Of a DNA stretch of 64,000 nt, positions 43,291-53,200 are shown one piece after another (position 1 is the stretch's first letter; each line of letters begins with the position of its first letter). The notes under the pieces are model-generated. The model saw only the letters and a program-made list of their open reading frames with translations. It did not search any database and was not told the origin of the DNA. Location of the stretch: the NCBI GenBank assembly GCA_963752565.1, contig CAVVZC010000021.1, positions 1 to 64,000 on the forward strand, read 5' to 3'. Source of the stretch: UBA11574 sp963752565. Its GTDB lineage: Bacteria > Desulfobacterota > Desulfobacteria > Desulfobacterales > UBA11574. Made by a program: the position numbers and the translations under genes.

Positions 43291-43878
43291 TCATTTGCTT
43301 GTCAATATTTCATTATGTTCTACCATTCCATAAAGGTTTACGTCTTCATAGGCTTGTTGAGCTGCCGACACATTCTGTTTCACCTTGATATGAATATCAT
43401 TTTTGATGGCTGCGGCAATCATATCCAACGGGGGTTTTTCCAAAACCCTCGCAAAAGCGCCGATCATGGCAGTGTTAATGATTGGATGGGTGCGCGTTCC
43501 AAGACCGTTGCTGGCTGCGATGTGGTCGGCGTCGACAAAAGCAAGCCGAAACCCCGAAAAAGGTTCTATATTATCGGGAAGAACTCTTGAATTAATCAAA
43601 ATTGAACCACCGGGCTTGAGTCCTTTTGTAACATCGACGCTGTGTATCAGTTTCATATCTTGAACGACAATATGGTCCGGTGTGTAGATATTGCTCCGTA
43701 TCAAAATCTTTTCTTTATCCAGCCTGAGATAGGATTCAACCGGGGCTCCCCGTCTTTCCACGCCGAAAAGCGGAAAGCTTTGAACATAATAACCGGTTTT
43801 AAAAAAGGCCTTTGCCAGCAGAATCGAAGCGACGACAGTACCCTGGCCGCCACGACCGTGAAAACGGATTTCATGCAT
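43291..43878 (-). CDS. porG: 2-oxoacid:ferredoxin oxidoreductase, gamma subunit (PorG)
   Basis: A 195-residue gamma subunit, first gene of the operon. The opening IRFHGRGGQGTVVASILLAKA and FPLFGVERRGAPVESYLRL are signatures of POR_N/EKR-type gamma chains, which stabilise the complex and help bind CoA. AGGAC precedes the ATG at a 10-bp distance. A 130-bp spacer separates it from the flavoprotein gene. The gene diverges from gspF, with about 245 bp between. Confidence 0.92.
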   Translation of the reverse strand: MHEIRFHGRGGQGTVVASILLAKAFFKTGYYVQSFPLFGVERRGAPVESYLRLDKEKILIRSNIYTPDHIVVQDMKLIHSVDVTKGLKPGGSILINSRVLPDNIEPFSGFRLAFVDADHIAASNGLGTRTHPIINTAMIGAFARVLEKPPLDMIAAAIKNDIHIKVKQNVSAAQQAYEDVNLYGMVEHNEILTSK

Positions 43879-44123
43879 GATTTGTTGTCCTGCTTAGATA
43901 AAGGTAAAAATGTCTAAGACTCGCTTTTAATGAAACCCACAATATTTCTTGAAAACCATAGAAAATAAGGATATTATCATTTTGATTTCTGAAAATCAAA
44001 CAATGACTTGCATCCCAGCTCGGATGGTCCGGGAACAAACTGTTTTAAGATGGCTAAAGATATAAAAATACTTTGCCACAAAAAGCAAAAAACTTGTCAT
44101 TGAGAAATTAAGGGTTCTTCACA

Positions 44124-45350
44124 ATGCCGGTATATGAATATACAGCTCTGGATATAAAAGGCAAGACAATCTCAGGAATCATTGACGCAGAAAGCTCCCG
44201 TGCGGCGCGTCAAAAACTGCGGACATCTAAAATCTTTCCGGTTTCCATTAAAGAGGTCCATGATACTTCGGCAATAAAGACGCCAAAGTCATTTTCTTTT
44301 AGAGGTTCTTTTTCCCGCGTCAGACCCTATGAAGTTTCAATGATGACGAAACAACTGGCAACCCTGCTGGGTGCAGGCCTTCCGCTTGTTTCGGCTATGG
44401 ATGCCCTGATATCACAAATCAGATCTCAAGCATTTAAAAAAATACTGGCAAAGATCAAGGATTCAATTGTGGAAGGGAACAGCTTTGCCCGGTCGCTGTC
44501 TTTGTTTCCAGGGACTTTTTCATCACTGTATGTCAGCATGGTTAAAGCGGGTGAAACTTCAGGGGCCCTTGACATCGTATTGGAACGGCTTGCCGACATC
44601 ACCGAAAAACAGGAGGCCTTAAAAAATCGCATTCGAGCGGCTATGGCTTATCCGATTTTAATGTGCTGTATCGGAATGCTGGTTCTGTTTCTTCTTTTGA
44701 CATTTATTGTTCCCAACATAACGTCCATTTTCTCTGATATGAATGAAACGCTCCCGGCACCAACGCTCTTTCTTATCAAAATTAGTGGTATTTTTAAGAA
44801 CTACTGGTGGATGATTTTTATTGTTTTGGTCGTCATCTTGTTTGCCCTTAACAGGATTCGGAAAACGGCAAAAGGGGAGTATTTTTTTGATAAAATAAAA
44901 CTCTCATTACCACGTTTTGGACTCTTAGCCAAAAAAATTGCGGTGGCTCGTTTTTCCCGAACACTTGGTTCGCTTCTTGAAAATGGTGTCCCCATGTTGT
45001 CTGCTCTTGAAATTGTAAAGAATATTGTCAATAATGCCCTCATTTCCGATGCCATTGAAGAGGCTTCAAAAGAAGTGGGAAAAGGACAGGGATTGGGACC
45101 TGCTCTGGCAGGCAGCGAAATATTTCCTGATCTGACCATTCAAATGGTTCAGGTGGGGGAACAAAGCGGAAAGTTGGAAGCCATGTTGGATAAAATCGCT
45201 GATGTATTTGAGAATGAAGTGGAAAATAGTATAATGAGCATGACATCACTTCTAGAACCTGTTATGATACTGATTATGGCAGTTATTGTCGGCTTCATCG
45301 TTCTTTCGATATGCCTGCCGATATTTGAAATGAGCACGCTTGTTAGATAG
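44124..45350 (+). CDS. gspF: Type II secretion inner-membrane platform protein GspF
   Basis: A 408-residue polytopic protein, first gene of the main T2SS operon. It begins MPVYEYTALDIKGKTISGII as GspF/PilC proteins do, and has the two duplicated T2SSF domains (about 70-195 and 273-395). FSRVRPYEVSMMTKQLATLL and LFPGTFSSLYVSMVKAGETSG mark the first; VARFSRTLGSLLENGVPMLS and FPDLTIQMVQVGEQSGKLEA mark the second. TM segments lie near residues 170-195, 222-245 and 375-397. It couples the GspE ATPase to pseudopilus assembly. Confidence 0.95.
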   Translation: MPVYEYTALDIKGKTISGIIDAESSRAARQKLRTSKIFPVSIKEVHDTSAIKTPKSFSFRGSFSRVRPYEVSMMTKQLATLLGAGLPLVSAMDALISQIRSQAFKKILAKIKDSIVEGNSFARSLSLFPGTFSSLYVSMVKAGETSGALDIVLERLADITEKQEALKNRIRAAMAYPILMCCIGMLVLFLLLTFIVPNITSIFSDMNETLPAPTLFLIKISGIFKNYWWMIFIVLVVILFALNRIRKTAKGEYFFDKIKLSLPRFGLLAKKIAVARFSRTLGSLLENGVPMLSALEIVKNIVNNALISDAIEEASKEVGKGQGLGPALAGSEIFPDLTIQMVQVGEQSGKLEAMLDKIADVFENEVENSIMSMTSLLEPVMILIMAVIVGFIVLSICLPIFEMSTLVR

Positions 45351-45426
45351 TCTATGTTCAAAAAAATAACATGCCAAAAATTCAACGCTGGTTTTGGATA
45401 CAACTGCATTTAAAGGCGAGAAAATA

Positions 45427-45882
45427 ATGAATCATCTATTTCCTTTTAAAAAGACAGACTGCCGTGGATTTACACTGATTGAACTAATGGTTGTCATCGT
45501 CATACTTGGAATCCTTGCAGGGCTTATTATACCCCGGATCATGGGTCGCCCTGAAGAGGCAAAACAACTTAAAGGAAAAATACAGATCGAGAGCCTGGAA
45601 ACAGCCCTGAATTTATATAAGCTTGATAATGGCGCTTATCCGGATACGGAGCAGGGACTGCAGGCACTGATTGAGAAGCCCGAGACAGGGAAGCTGCCAA
45701 AGAAATGGCGTAAAGGCGGGTATCTCGAGAAAGGAAGACTACCAAAAGATCCATGGGGTAACGATTTTATTTATCTTTCTCCTGGTGCTCACGGTGATTA
45801 TGACATCATTTCATATGGTTATGACGGCGTTCCAGGGGGTGAAGACAAGAACAAAGATATTAACAGCTGGGAGATTGAATAA
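45427..45882 (+). CDS. gspG: Major pseudopilin GspG
   Basis: A 151-residue prepilin. The leader MNHLFPFKKTDCRG is followed by the class III cleavage site and the N-methylated Phe of FTLIELMVVIVILGILAGLI. The globular part has the GspG calcium-site region LPKDPWGNDFIYLSPGAHGD and SYGYDGVPGGEDKNKDI, nearly identical to the consensus. Met 45427 is preferred to the TTG at 45394 because it gives the right leader length and follows GGCGAG. The prepilin peptidase (GspO) is not in the window. Confidence 0.95.
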   Translation: MNHLFPFKKTDCRGFTLIELMVVIVILGILAGLIIPRIMGRPEEAKQLKGKIQIESLETALNLYKLDNGAYPDTEQGLQALIEKPETGKLPKKWRKGGYLEKGRLPKDPWGNDFIYLSPGAHGDYDIISYGYDGVPGGEDKNKDINSWEIE

Positions 45883-46000
45883 TCAAAACTGTACGCTCTC
45901 TTTCCTTCTATGACCACCGATTTTCATTGATGTTTAAATGTTGATGAACCCGTAAAACGTTTTTGGGCATTCATTAAATGTTGCATGCCAATAAACCATT

Positions 46001-46510
46001 ATGCCTGGCTTCGAACGAATCAAAGGTTTCACGCTTATTGAGCTCATCGTCGTTATTTCTCTGATCAGCATCATGCTATTTTTTGCAATTCCTCGATTTC
46101 AGAGTAATGTTCTGTCAGATAGCACCAAAGAAGTGTCGCGATGGATTCTATTGAAAATTCCATATTTAAAAGAAAGGGCCGCCAGAGAGAGAAAAAGATA
46201 TATTCTTCACGTGAGTCTTGATTCTAAAAAATTGTGGATAACCCACGAAGCAATGCTCGAAGAAACGCTTCAATCTGCAGAAACGAATGGATATAAACTT
46301 CCGGAGGACATAAAATTACTGGATGTTGAATATCCAGATCGAGAAAAAATATCAGTGGGGCAGGCAGATATTTATTTTAATGAAAAGGGTTATTCTGACA
46401 AGGCAATGATTCATTTTGAAAATGACGATAATGAAAAGTTTTCTTTTCTTATCGAACCTTTTTTACTCCGGGTTCGTTTGTATAATAGTTATGCGGAGTT
46501 TGGGGATTGA
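46001..46510 (+). CDS. gspH: Minor pseudopilin GspH-like
   Basis: A 169-residue prepilin with a short basic leader (MPGFERIKG) and the pseudopilin helix FTLIELIVVISLISIMLFFA. The globular domain is beta-rich, contains KERAARERKRYILHVSLDSK, and is of GspH size. Identity as GspH rests mainly on its position between gspG and gspI. No obvious ribosome-binding site precedes the ATG; about 120 bp of spacer separates it from gspG. Confidence 0.8.
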   Translation: MPGFERIKGFTLIELIVVISLISIMLFFAIPRFQSNVLSDSTKEVSRWILLKIPYLKERAARERKRYILHVSLDSKKLWITHEAMLEETLQSAETNGYKLPEDIKLLDVEYPDREKISVGQADIYFNEKGYSDKAMIHFENDDNEKFSFLIEPFLLRVRLYNSYAEFGD

Positions 46511-46556
46511 ATAAAACGTATGGGCAGAGAATAGAGGAAAGAGGTCAGAAGACAAA

Positions 46557-47003
46557 ATGAAAAAGGCGGTAAATCACCACCAGAGACGAGCAATGACAGC
46601 GGAGCAGACCGCTGCTCAGAGCCCACAACCTCAAAGGGGTTTTACGCTGCTTGAAATCATGGTTGCACTTTCCATCATCGCCATTGTTCTTGTCAGTGTT
46701 TATAGGATGCATGCACAGACTGTTTCAATGAACAATGAGGTAAGATTTTATGCCACTGCTCCCATGCTGGCACAAATAAAAATGGTTCAAATTGAATCGG
46801 AAAACCTGGAAGATATGGGAGACGATTCAGGTGATTTTGGAGATGAATTTCCAGGTTATCGCTGGAATATTGTCATTGATGATGTTGAGTCAACAGCACT
46901 TGAAAATATGGTGAAAGATCTGAAAAAAATTGACCTCCTTATATCTTCAAACAACGATGCATTTATTTACAACTTAAGGGCTTATAAATATTTGAAGAAT
47001 TGA
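46557..47003 (+). CDS. gspI: Minor pseudopilin GspI-like
   Basis: A 148-residue prepilin with an unusually long leader of about 27 residues (MKKAVNHHQRRAMTAEQTAA ... QPQRG) before FTLLEIMVALSIIAIVLVSV. The Met at position 13 (46593) could be the real start. The remainder has the small alpha/beta fold with EFPGYRWNIVIDDVE, similar to GspI. It sits in the gspH-I-J-K order expected for the pseudopilus tip. Confidence 0.8.
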   Translation: MKKAVNHHQRRAMTAEQTAAQSPQPQRGFTLLEIMVALSIIAIVLVSVYRMHAQTVSMNNEVRFYATAPMLAQIKMVQIESENLEDMGDDSGDFGDEFPGYRWNIVIDDVESTALENMVKDLKKIDLLISSNNDAFIYNLRAYKYLKN

Positions 47004-47124
47004 TGCGTGTAATACGTTAGATGTTACGAAAATAGGTCACTTCAAACTAACTTGATTTTAAACTCCTTTGAAATCGATATGCTGCAAAAGACCAAACGAT
47101 TACAATGGGGCAAGGTCGTCAGTA

Positions 47125-47865
47125 ATGCTTGAAAAGGTTAAAAAAAATTACATGCTGCCTGCTGCCTGTTCTTGTCATCGGGTATTCGCCGCACGCTGGG
47201 GGGATCGCGGTTTTACACTGCTTGAAATCATGATTGCGATGTTTATTTTCGCCATCATTGCCACAACCATTTTTACTTCATACAGCTCTTTATTATCCGG
47301 AAGCGAAACTTCAGACCAGGGCACCGCATCTTATGAAATGGCAAAAAATTGTTTGAACCGAATGATTGTTGATCTTGAGTCCATCCATTTAACACTCCCT
47401 CCAGGTTATTCACCGCCGGTTTTGGGTGAACCACCTGATATTTATCGAATTGTTGGCGAAATTTTTGATGTTCAGGGAGACTCCTTCCCCAGGCTTAGAT
47501 TTACATCGTTGGCACACCTATCATTTGGCGGAAAAACGGAAAAAGGAATTGCGGAAATCGTTTACTACGTTCAGGCCTCAGGTGATGGAAATTATGTGTT
47601 GAAGCGCGCAGACAACTTGTATCCATATGAAACATTTGAAGAAAAAAACGGGGATCCTGTATTGTGTACAGACGTTAAATCGCTAACAATTAAATATCAT
47701 GACCAAGATGGAACAGCGTATGATTTGTGGGATTCCGATGATGAAGACTTCGGGTATTCAACACCTAAAGCAATCGATATAAATCTCGAATTGGCCGAAA
47801 GTTCAGATTCTTTGTGGTTCAAAACCATGGTAACACTGAAGGTTTATCGGAAGAAGAAAGAATAA
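47125..47865 (+). CDS. gspJ: Minor pseudopilin GspJ
   Basis: A 246-residue prepilin with leader ending GDRG and helix FTLLEIMIAMFIFAIIATTI. The body is larger than in GspH/I, as expected for GspJ, with LRFTSLAHLSFGGKTEKGIA and VYYVQASGDGNYVLKRADN. The leader is long (about 29 residues). Met 47125 is used because the frame upstream to 47068 starts at TTG and gives an even longer leader. It forms the tip complex with GspI and GspK. Confidence 0.85.
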   Translation: MLEKVKKNYMLPAACSCHRVFAARWGDRGFTLLEIMIAMFIFAIIATTIFTSYSSLLSGSETSDQGTASYEMAKNCLNRMIVDLESIHLTLPPGYSPPVLGEPPDIYRIVGEIFDVQGDSFPRLRFTSLAHLSFGGKTEKGIAEIVYYVQASGDGNYVLKRADNLYPYETFEEKNGDPVLCTDVKSLTIKYHDQDGTAYDLWDSDDEDFGYSTPKAIDINLELAESSDSLWFKTMVTLKVYRKKKE

Positions 47866-47876
47866 GAATAAATTTC

Positions 47877-48950
47877 ATGGCGATAAAATTTCTAAAAAAC
47901 ACCCGCGGAATCGCCCTTCTTGTTACATTGTCCATTGTTACGGTTCTAATTGTGGCGTCACTGGAAATGAACAAAAAAATGCGATCAGCAGTCTTTTCGG
48001 CGGCCACAACCAGGGACCGAATTACGCTTTTGCATATGGCATCATCAGGTGTAAATCTTGCAGCCGCAATGTTGGTCAAAGACAAAAAAAATTCAAGTTC
48101 TGATTCACTTCAAGAGGACTGGGCCGATTCTGAAAAAATTAGCGAAATTCTGGATGATATTCCATTTGAAGATGGCAGCATCAAGTTAACCATCAATGAT
48201 GAACTCGGTAAAATTCAGCTTAACAGCCTTGTTCAATTCCCTGAAGGACACAGCTTCAATGAATCCCAAAGGGTTATGTGGGAGCGATTTTTAAGCATTT
48301 TAATATATAAAAATGAAGCGTTTGAGGATATGGAACCGATGACGATCATCAATTCCATTAAGGATTGGCTCGACGCTGGAGATGATGATGCCATCACAGG
48401 TCTAAACGGAGCGGAATCAGATTATTATGAGGATCTTGATCCGCCATATCCCTGTAAAAACGGTCCGTTCACCCATATTGGTGAGCTTGTTCTTGTGCGA
48501 GGTGTAACACCGGTACTTTTTCGAGGAGCAGGGGGAGGGCAGGGACTTTCCAACTACATCACAGTTTTTGGAATAACCAAATCTTCGAACAATTCTTTTG
48601 CATATGATGGAAAAATAAATATCAATACTGCCGATCTGCCGACCCTTGTGGCCATGTTGCCTTCAGGAAATGAAGACCTTGCACAAGCCATTTACGAATA
48701 CCGAATGGAAACTTCTGAATCCGTCTATATCCGTGACCTTTCAAGTCCAACCTGGTATAAGAACGTTCCAGGTATCGGTGATACTAAAATCGATCCAAAT
48801 CTGATCACAACTTCTAGTGATTTTTTTCGAATCGAGTCGACAGCAAAGTTAAAGGAAATGAATATAAAGGTAACAGCAGTGGTAAAAAGAGAAAATAATA
48901 CGAAAACAGGACAATGGGAGTGCAACGTCTTGAGATGGGAGATAGAGTAA
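47877..48950 (+). CDS. gspK: Pseudopilus tip protein GspK
   Basis: A 357-residue prepilin. The leader ends NTRG, followed by IALLVTLSIVTVLIVASLEM; the first mature residue is Ile and the usual Glu5 of pseudopilins is replaced by Val, a known GspK trait. The two SAM-like helical subdomains are visible as MTIINSIKDWLDAGDDD, NGPFTHIGELVLVRGV and INTADLPTLVAMLPSG. Met 47877 starts 11 bp after the gspJ stop; the frame from 47814 overlaps gspJ and is unlikely. Confidence 0.9.
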   Translation: MAIKFLKNTRGIALLVTLSIVTVLIVASLEMNKKMRSAVFSAATTRDRITLLHMASSGVNLAAAMLVKDKKNSSSDSLQEDWADSEKISEILDDIPFEDGSIKLTINDELGKIQLNSLVQFPEGHSFNESQRVMWERFLSILIYKNEAFEDMEPMTIINSIKDWLDAGDDDAITGLNGAESDYYEDLDPPYPCKNGPFTHIGELVLVRGVTPVLFRGAGGGQGLSNYITVFGITKSSNNSFAYDGKININTADLPTLVAMLPSGNEDLAQAIYEYRMETSESVYIRDLSSPTWYKNVPGIGDTKIDPNLITTSSDFFRIESTAKLKEMNIKVTAVVKRENNTKTGQWECNVLRWEIE

Positions 48951-49052
48951 ACATTCCGAAATAGTGGGCTTAAAATAATAGAGGAATAGACTGGGCTTGA
49001 CAAATCGACCATAACCTACTATAATTACACTTTATTTAACTTAGAGAAGACC

Positions 49053-50507
49053 ATGAGCAGAAAGATCTTGGGATTAGATATTCGACCTGATGCGGTTTCA
49101 GCGGTTCTCATCAATAGCAGTATTAAGGGAACAGTCATAGAAGCCCATGAACATGTTCCGCTTTCTGGCCGAAAAGAAGATAGAAACGGTTTGTCCGCTT
49201 CGCTTGAAACCATTGAACAAAAGATGGATATATCCGATTCTATCTGCGTGGCGTCCTTTCCTGCTGACGAGATATCTTACAGAAATATTCAAGTTCCGTT
49301 TAAGGGACAAAAAAAAATTAAAAAGATATTACCGTATGAACTTGAGCCGACCCTTCCGTTTCCGGTGGAAGATCTTATCATCGATTTTATCCATATAGAA
49401 ATACCTGACCATTCAAATACTAAAAACCTTATCACAGCTGCAGTAGAAAAGTCGAAACTTCAATCTTTTTTAGATACACTTGCGACGTTTAATATAGAGC
49501 CGGAGATTGTTACCGTTGGGGGTTATCCCACAGCATTTTCACTTGCCAATTTTTTAGACAGCCATAAGAATTGGCTTTTTATCGATATCGGCAACAATAA
49601 AAGCACAATATTTATTATTTCGTCCGGCAAAATTTGTTTGATACGTTCTTTCGCTATCCTTTCGGCTGCTCGCTCTTATAAGATAAAATCGCTTTGTGGC
49701 AACATACGGCAAACACTTTATGCCCAAGAAAAAATCCTTGGATTTGATTTTGAACCCGACGGAGGATTTATTACAGGATGCGGGATTGATGATTTGGGTT
49801 TTGATAAAGACATGGAACAGGCATTAGGATTTCCTATTGAACGGGTGGACATTTTGCGGTTCGCAGAGATTCTAAAACAACAACCTCCTCCCCCATCATG
49901 GACCCCTTTTTTAATGGATAATTCACTATCACTGGCATTGATGGAAATTGAGGGGGCAAAAGGCTTTAATTTTAGAAAAGGTCCTTTTGCTTTAAAAAAA
50001 ATCTGGGAGGAAAATAAAAAAAACCTGATTCAAACCGGCGTTTTTTTTGTTCTGGTTCTGTCATTAGGCTGGTTCAATGTCTTTCTTGATTCATATATTA
50101 TGGAAAAAAAGCTGGCCCGACTTAATCAGCAAATAACAGGTATCTTTACTTCGACATTCCCTGAGGTCAAAAACATCGTCGATCCAGTTCAGCAGATGAA
50201 AATAAAAATACAACAAGCAAGGGAAAATGCTTTATTACCCGGTGAAACCGAAAAACAGATTACGGCCATAGACATTTTGAACACAATAAGCGAGGCCATA
50301 CCCAAGGATATGGATGTAACCCTTAAAAGGTTTGTAATGGGATCGGAAAGTGTCAGTATTTCGGGGGATACTGACAGCTTCAACTCTGTAGACAATATAA
50401 AGAATAAGCTGGAACAGACGGATATTTTTAAAAAAATTATTATCAGCGCTGCCAACATAGACAAGTTCGACAAACGTGTGCGTTTCAAACTTAAGGTGAA
50501 TTTGTGA
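49053..50507 (+). CDS. gspL: GspL-like cytoplasmic/inner-membrane protein (PilM-type actin fold)
   Basis: A 484-residue protein. Residues about 1-310 form an actin-like ATPase-fold domain as in PilM/GspL: ILGLDIRPDAVSAVLI and FIDIGNNKSTIFIISSGKIC. A single TM at about 328-345 (TGVFFVLVLSLGWFNVFL) is followed by a periplasmic ferredoxin-like domain. It links the GspE ATPase to the membrane platform through GspM. Downstream lies a 130-bp spacer before gspM. Confidence 0.85.
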   Translation: MSRKILGLDIRPDAVSAVLINSSIKGTVIEAHEHVPLSGRKEDRNGLSASLETIEQKMDISDSICVASFPADEISYRNIQVPFKGQKKIKKILPYELEPTLPFPVEDLIIDFIHIEIPDHSNTKNLITAAVEKSKLQSFLDTLATFNIEPEIVTVGGYPTAFSLANFLDSHKNWLFIDIGNNKSTIFIISSGKICLIRSFAILSAARSYKIKSLCGNIRQTLYAQEKILGFDFEPDGGFITGCGIDDLGFDKDMEQALGFPIERVDILRFAEILKQQPPPPSWTPFLMDNSLSLALMEIEGAKGFNFRKGPFALKKIWEENKKNLIQTGVFFVLVLSLGWFNVFLDSYIMEKKLARLNQQITGIFTSTFPEVKNIVDPVQQMKIKIQQARENALLPGETEKQITAIDILNTISEAIPKDMDVTLKRFVMGSESVSISGDTDSFNSVDNIKNKLEQTDIFKKIIISAANIDKFDKRVRFKLKVNL

Positions 50508-50637
50508 TGTTGAATACGCGAAACTTGAAGCCTTCCCGCCCTAAATCGCGGGGCATCCGGGGAGCGTGCCGGTCAAAATGGCAGCGTTTTAATTTTAAGA
50601 TTCAAGTTTTCGGAATTATACGTAAAAGACGGTATGT

Positions 50638-51165
50638 ATGGTAAAAAAGCTGACCAAAAGAGAGAAATACGCCATCTATGCCCTATCGGGTGCGATCCTC
50701 TTGTTTATTTTAATTCAATTTATCGTTTTTCCATCAATTGATAAAAGGAAGCGGTTGCAAAGGACGCTTCAGGTTAAAGAAGAGATCCTTTTGGAAATGA
50801 TCACTTTGAAGTCCGATTACGACGCTATAGAAAAAAGAACAAATTTAGCAAAAGTACATTTTGAGAACAGGGAAAAGAGTTTTACGCTCTTTTCCTTTCT
50901 TGATAGACTCACGGGTAAAGCAAGAATAAAAGAGTATGTAACATATATGAAACCTTCAACAACTGTTCAAAAAAACAATTTGTACAAAATTTCCCTGGTT
51001 GAAATTAAGTTCAAGGGTTTAACATTACAGCAGTTGACCACTTATTTGCACATGGTCGAAACATCAAAAAACATGGTACACATAAAAAGGCTTTCAATTT
51101 CAAAGACAGGCAAACAAGAAGGTTTTATAGATGCTGTCTTGCAGGTTGAGACGGTTGAAAAATAA
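50638..51165 (+). CDS. gspM: GspM-like inner-membrane platform protein
   Basis: A 175-residue bitopic protein with a short cytoplasmic start (KKLTKREKYAIYALSG), one TM at about residues 16-31 (SGAILLFILIQFIVFPS), a coiled-coil-like segment (KRKRLQRTLQVKEEILLEMI), and a ferredoxin-like periplasmic domain (FLDRLTGKARIKEYVTYM). Assigned by architecture and by its place between gspL and gspN. Its stop overlaps the next ATG by 1 bp. Confidence 0.8.
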   Translation: MVKKLTKREKYAIYALSGAILLFILIQFIVFPSIDKRKRLQRTLQVKEEILLEMITLKSDYDAIEKRTNLAKVHFENREKSFTLFSFLDRLTGKARIKEYVTYMKPSTTVQKNNLYKISLVEIKFKGLTLQQLTTYLHMVETSKNMVHIKRLSISKTGKQEGFIDAVLQVETVEK

Positions 51166-52037
51166 TGATGAAAAATACCCCCAAATGGCTGCTGTATTCC
51201 ATATATGTTTTAGCGGCTATAGTATTTTTCATTTATTATCTGTTTCCGTCAGATTTAGTAAAAAACTATGTAACGTCTGGTTTCAACAAACTCAATTCCG
51301 ATATAAACATTAGTATTGATCATGTAAGTCCGGCTTTCCCACCTGGTTTAAAGTTATATAAAGTTAACTTTTATCACATGGACAATGCATTAATTGAAAC
51401 CGAGCAGATTAAAGTCGTTCCAAATCTTTTGTCACTTTTTCGTTCTAAAATTATTTTTTTTTTCAAAGGTAGAGCCTTCAAAGGCATTTTAGAAGGCAAG
51501 GGAGAGTTCATTAAAAACAGACCCGACCAAAATGTTATTATTGAGGGAAAATATTCTAACATTAATATTAAAGAAATATCTGCTGTTAAACAGTTTATTG
51601 GACGTAATTTAACTGGAATACTTGAGGGAAACTTTACATATCGCAATGGCAAAAAATTGAGCGGAACTCATGGAGCAAGGTTTATCATTTCAGACGGTGA
51701 GATAGAACTTTTAACACCTGTTTTCAAGCTCGAAAGCATATATTTTAGTAAAATTGAAGCTGAAATGACAATGGAAAATCAGAGGCTTAAAGTTAAGCGA
51801 TGCATCATAAAGGCAAGTCCGCTGGATGGTAACGTGTCCGGTCTTATCAATTTAAAGGAACCTTTGGGACAAAGTTATTTAAGACTTTTAGGCGTCATCA
51901 AACCAAACCAAGAATTCCTTGCAGAACTGGGAAAAAATCTTCCGACAAATTTATTGCCTGAAGAGATATTTAGCAAAAGAGTGGTTCGGATTCGAATTTA
52001 TGGCACGTTGGACGAACCCCGTTTTTTTCTGGACTAA
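51165..52037 (+). CDS. gspN: GspN-like protein
   Basis: A 290-residue inner-membrane-anchored protein with an N-terminal TM (YSIYVLAAIVFFIYYLFPS) and an AsmA-like periplasmic beta-rich body (INISIDHVSPAFPPGLKLYK, IIEGKYSNINIKEISAVKQF). GspN is an accessory T2SS component, present in only part of the known systems. Recognition rests on FPPGLKL-type phrases and operon position. Confidence 0.8.
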   Translation: MMKNTPKWLLYSIYVLAAIVFFIYYLFPSDLVKNYVTSGFNKLNSDINISIDHVSPAFPPGLKLYKVNFYHMDNALIETEQIKVVPNLLSLFRSKIIFFFKGRAFKGILEGKGEFIKNRPDQNVIIEGKYSNINIKEISAVKQFIGRNLTGILEGNFTYRNGKKLSGTHGARFIISDGEIELLTPVFKLESIYFSKIEAEMTMENQRLKVKRCIIKASPLDGNVSGLINLKEPLGQSYLRLLGVIKPNQEFLAELGKNLPTNLLPEEIFSKRVVRIRIYGTLDEPRFFLD

Positions 52038-52092
52038 TCAGGAAGTTGCGGATGATAAATTCGATTTTTTTGAATTCATTCAAATTTAGATT

Positions 52093-52932
52093 ATGAAACG
52101 ATATCTTACCATATTGAATATTCTATTCATTACCGGCACTGTTTTTTTTATGGTGAAGGTGTTTTATAAAATCGCTACAGCCAATATCGACACCAGTTAT
52201 TCTTCCAAAACAACAGCCAGACATCTTGTCCCAAATAAAAACACAACGCAACATGGGCTGTCTCATTACCAGGCAATTAGTGAGCGCAATCTGTTCAAAA
52301 CAAAAACAGAAACCGGAAGTGGACCCGACAAGCTCGACATAGAAACCCTTAAACCCACAGATCTAAATTTGATACTGCTGGGGACGATTACGGGTGATAA
52401 GAAAGAGGCCTATGCCGTCATTGAAGATACTGCTGTTAAGAAACAGGATCTTTACAGAATCGGGGACACCATCCAAAATGCAACGGTTAAGATAATCTTA
52501 AGAGAAAAGGTTGTACTCAATGTCAATGGTAAAGATGAAATTTTAGGGATACAGAAGGTTAGCGGAAGTCAAAACATAAGGAAAGCTTCTGCGGAATTGG
52601 GCAGGACAAGTTCACAAAACATTACCGTAAAACGTTCCCAGATAGATACAGCCGTTAAAGATGCAAGTACCCTTATGAAACAGATAAGAATACGACCACA
52701 CTTTAAAAATGGAAAACCTGACGGTTTCCGTTTGACAGGTATCAGACCAAACTCCATTTTTTATAATATGGGTTTGAAAAGTGGAGATATCATCATGGGG
52801 GTGGATGGTAAAGATATCGAATCTGTTGACGATGCTTTAAAGTTTTATCAAAACTTGCAGTCATCCTCCAAGGTTCAACTTAAGATAAAACGAAGGGGCC
52901 GGCTTAAAACCATTGACTATGATATTGAGTAA
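52093..52932 (+). CDS. gspC: Type II secretion protein GspC with PDZ domain
   Basis: A 279-residue bitopic protein. The N-terminal TM is LTILNILFITGTVFFMVKVF. A homology-region domain at about 70-160 (ISERNLFKT ... LILLGTITGDKKEAYAVIED) binds the secretin. The C-terminal PDZ domain (about 195-279) contains GFRLTGIRPNSIFYNMGLKS and GDIIMGVDGKDIESVDDAL, the typical GspC wording. It connects inner-membrane platform and GspD. The gene lies in front of gspD, with a 268-bp spacer. Confidence 0.92.
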   Translation: MKRYLTILNILFITGTVFFMVKVFYKIATANIDTSYSSKTTARHLVPNKNTTQHGLSHYQAISERNLFKTKTETGSGPDKLDIETLKPTDLNLILLGTITGDKKEAYAVIEDTAVKKQDLYRIGDTIQNATVKIILREKVVLNVNGKDEILGIQKVSGSQNIRKASAELGRTSSQNITVKRSQIDTAVKDASTLMKQIRIRPHFKNGKPDGFRLTGIRPNSIFYNMGLKSGDIIMGVDGKDIESVDDALKFYQNLQSSSKVQLKIKRRGRLKTIDYDIE

Positions 52933-53200
52933 ACGATAAATATATGATAAAGTAAAAAGGTTTTATACGATCCATTAAGATTTTAGTGCCCAAATGTATT
53001 TTTGATGAATTCGCAACAGTTCGAATTCATTTTATTTTTGGTTTTATGGTATACATTCATTGCGACCAATTTTTGTTGTTTTGACAAATAGTTGAGGGCA
53101 AGCTGATCACAAAAAGGTTTTTATTTTAACATTTTGTGGGGCCCTAATCTTTAAACGACTGAAAATCGGGTTTAATAACAACAACACTGTAGAATCATCA

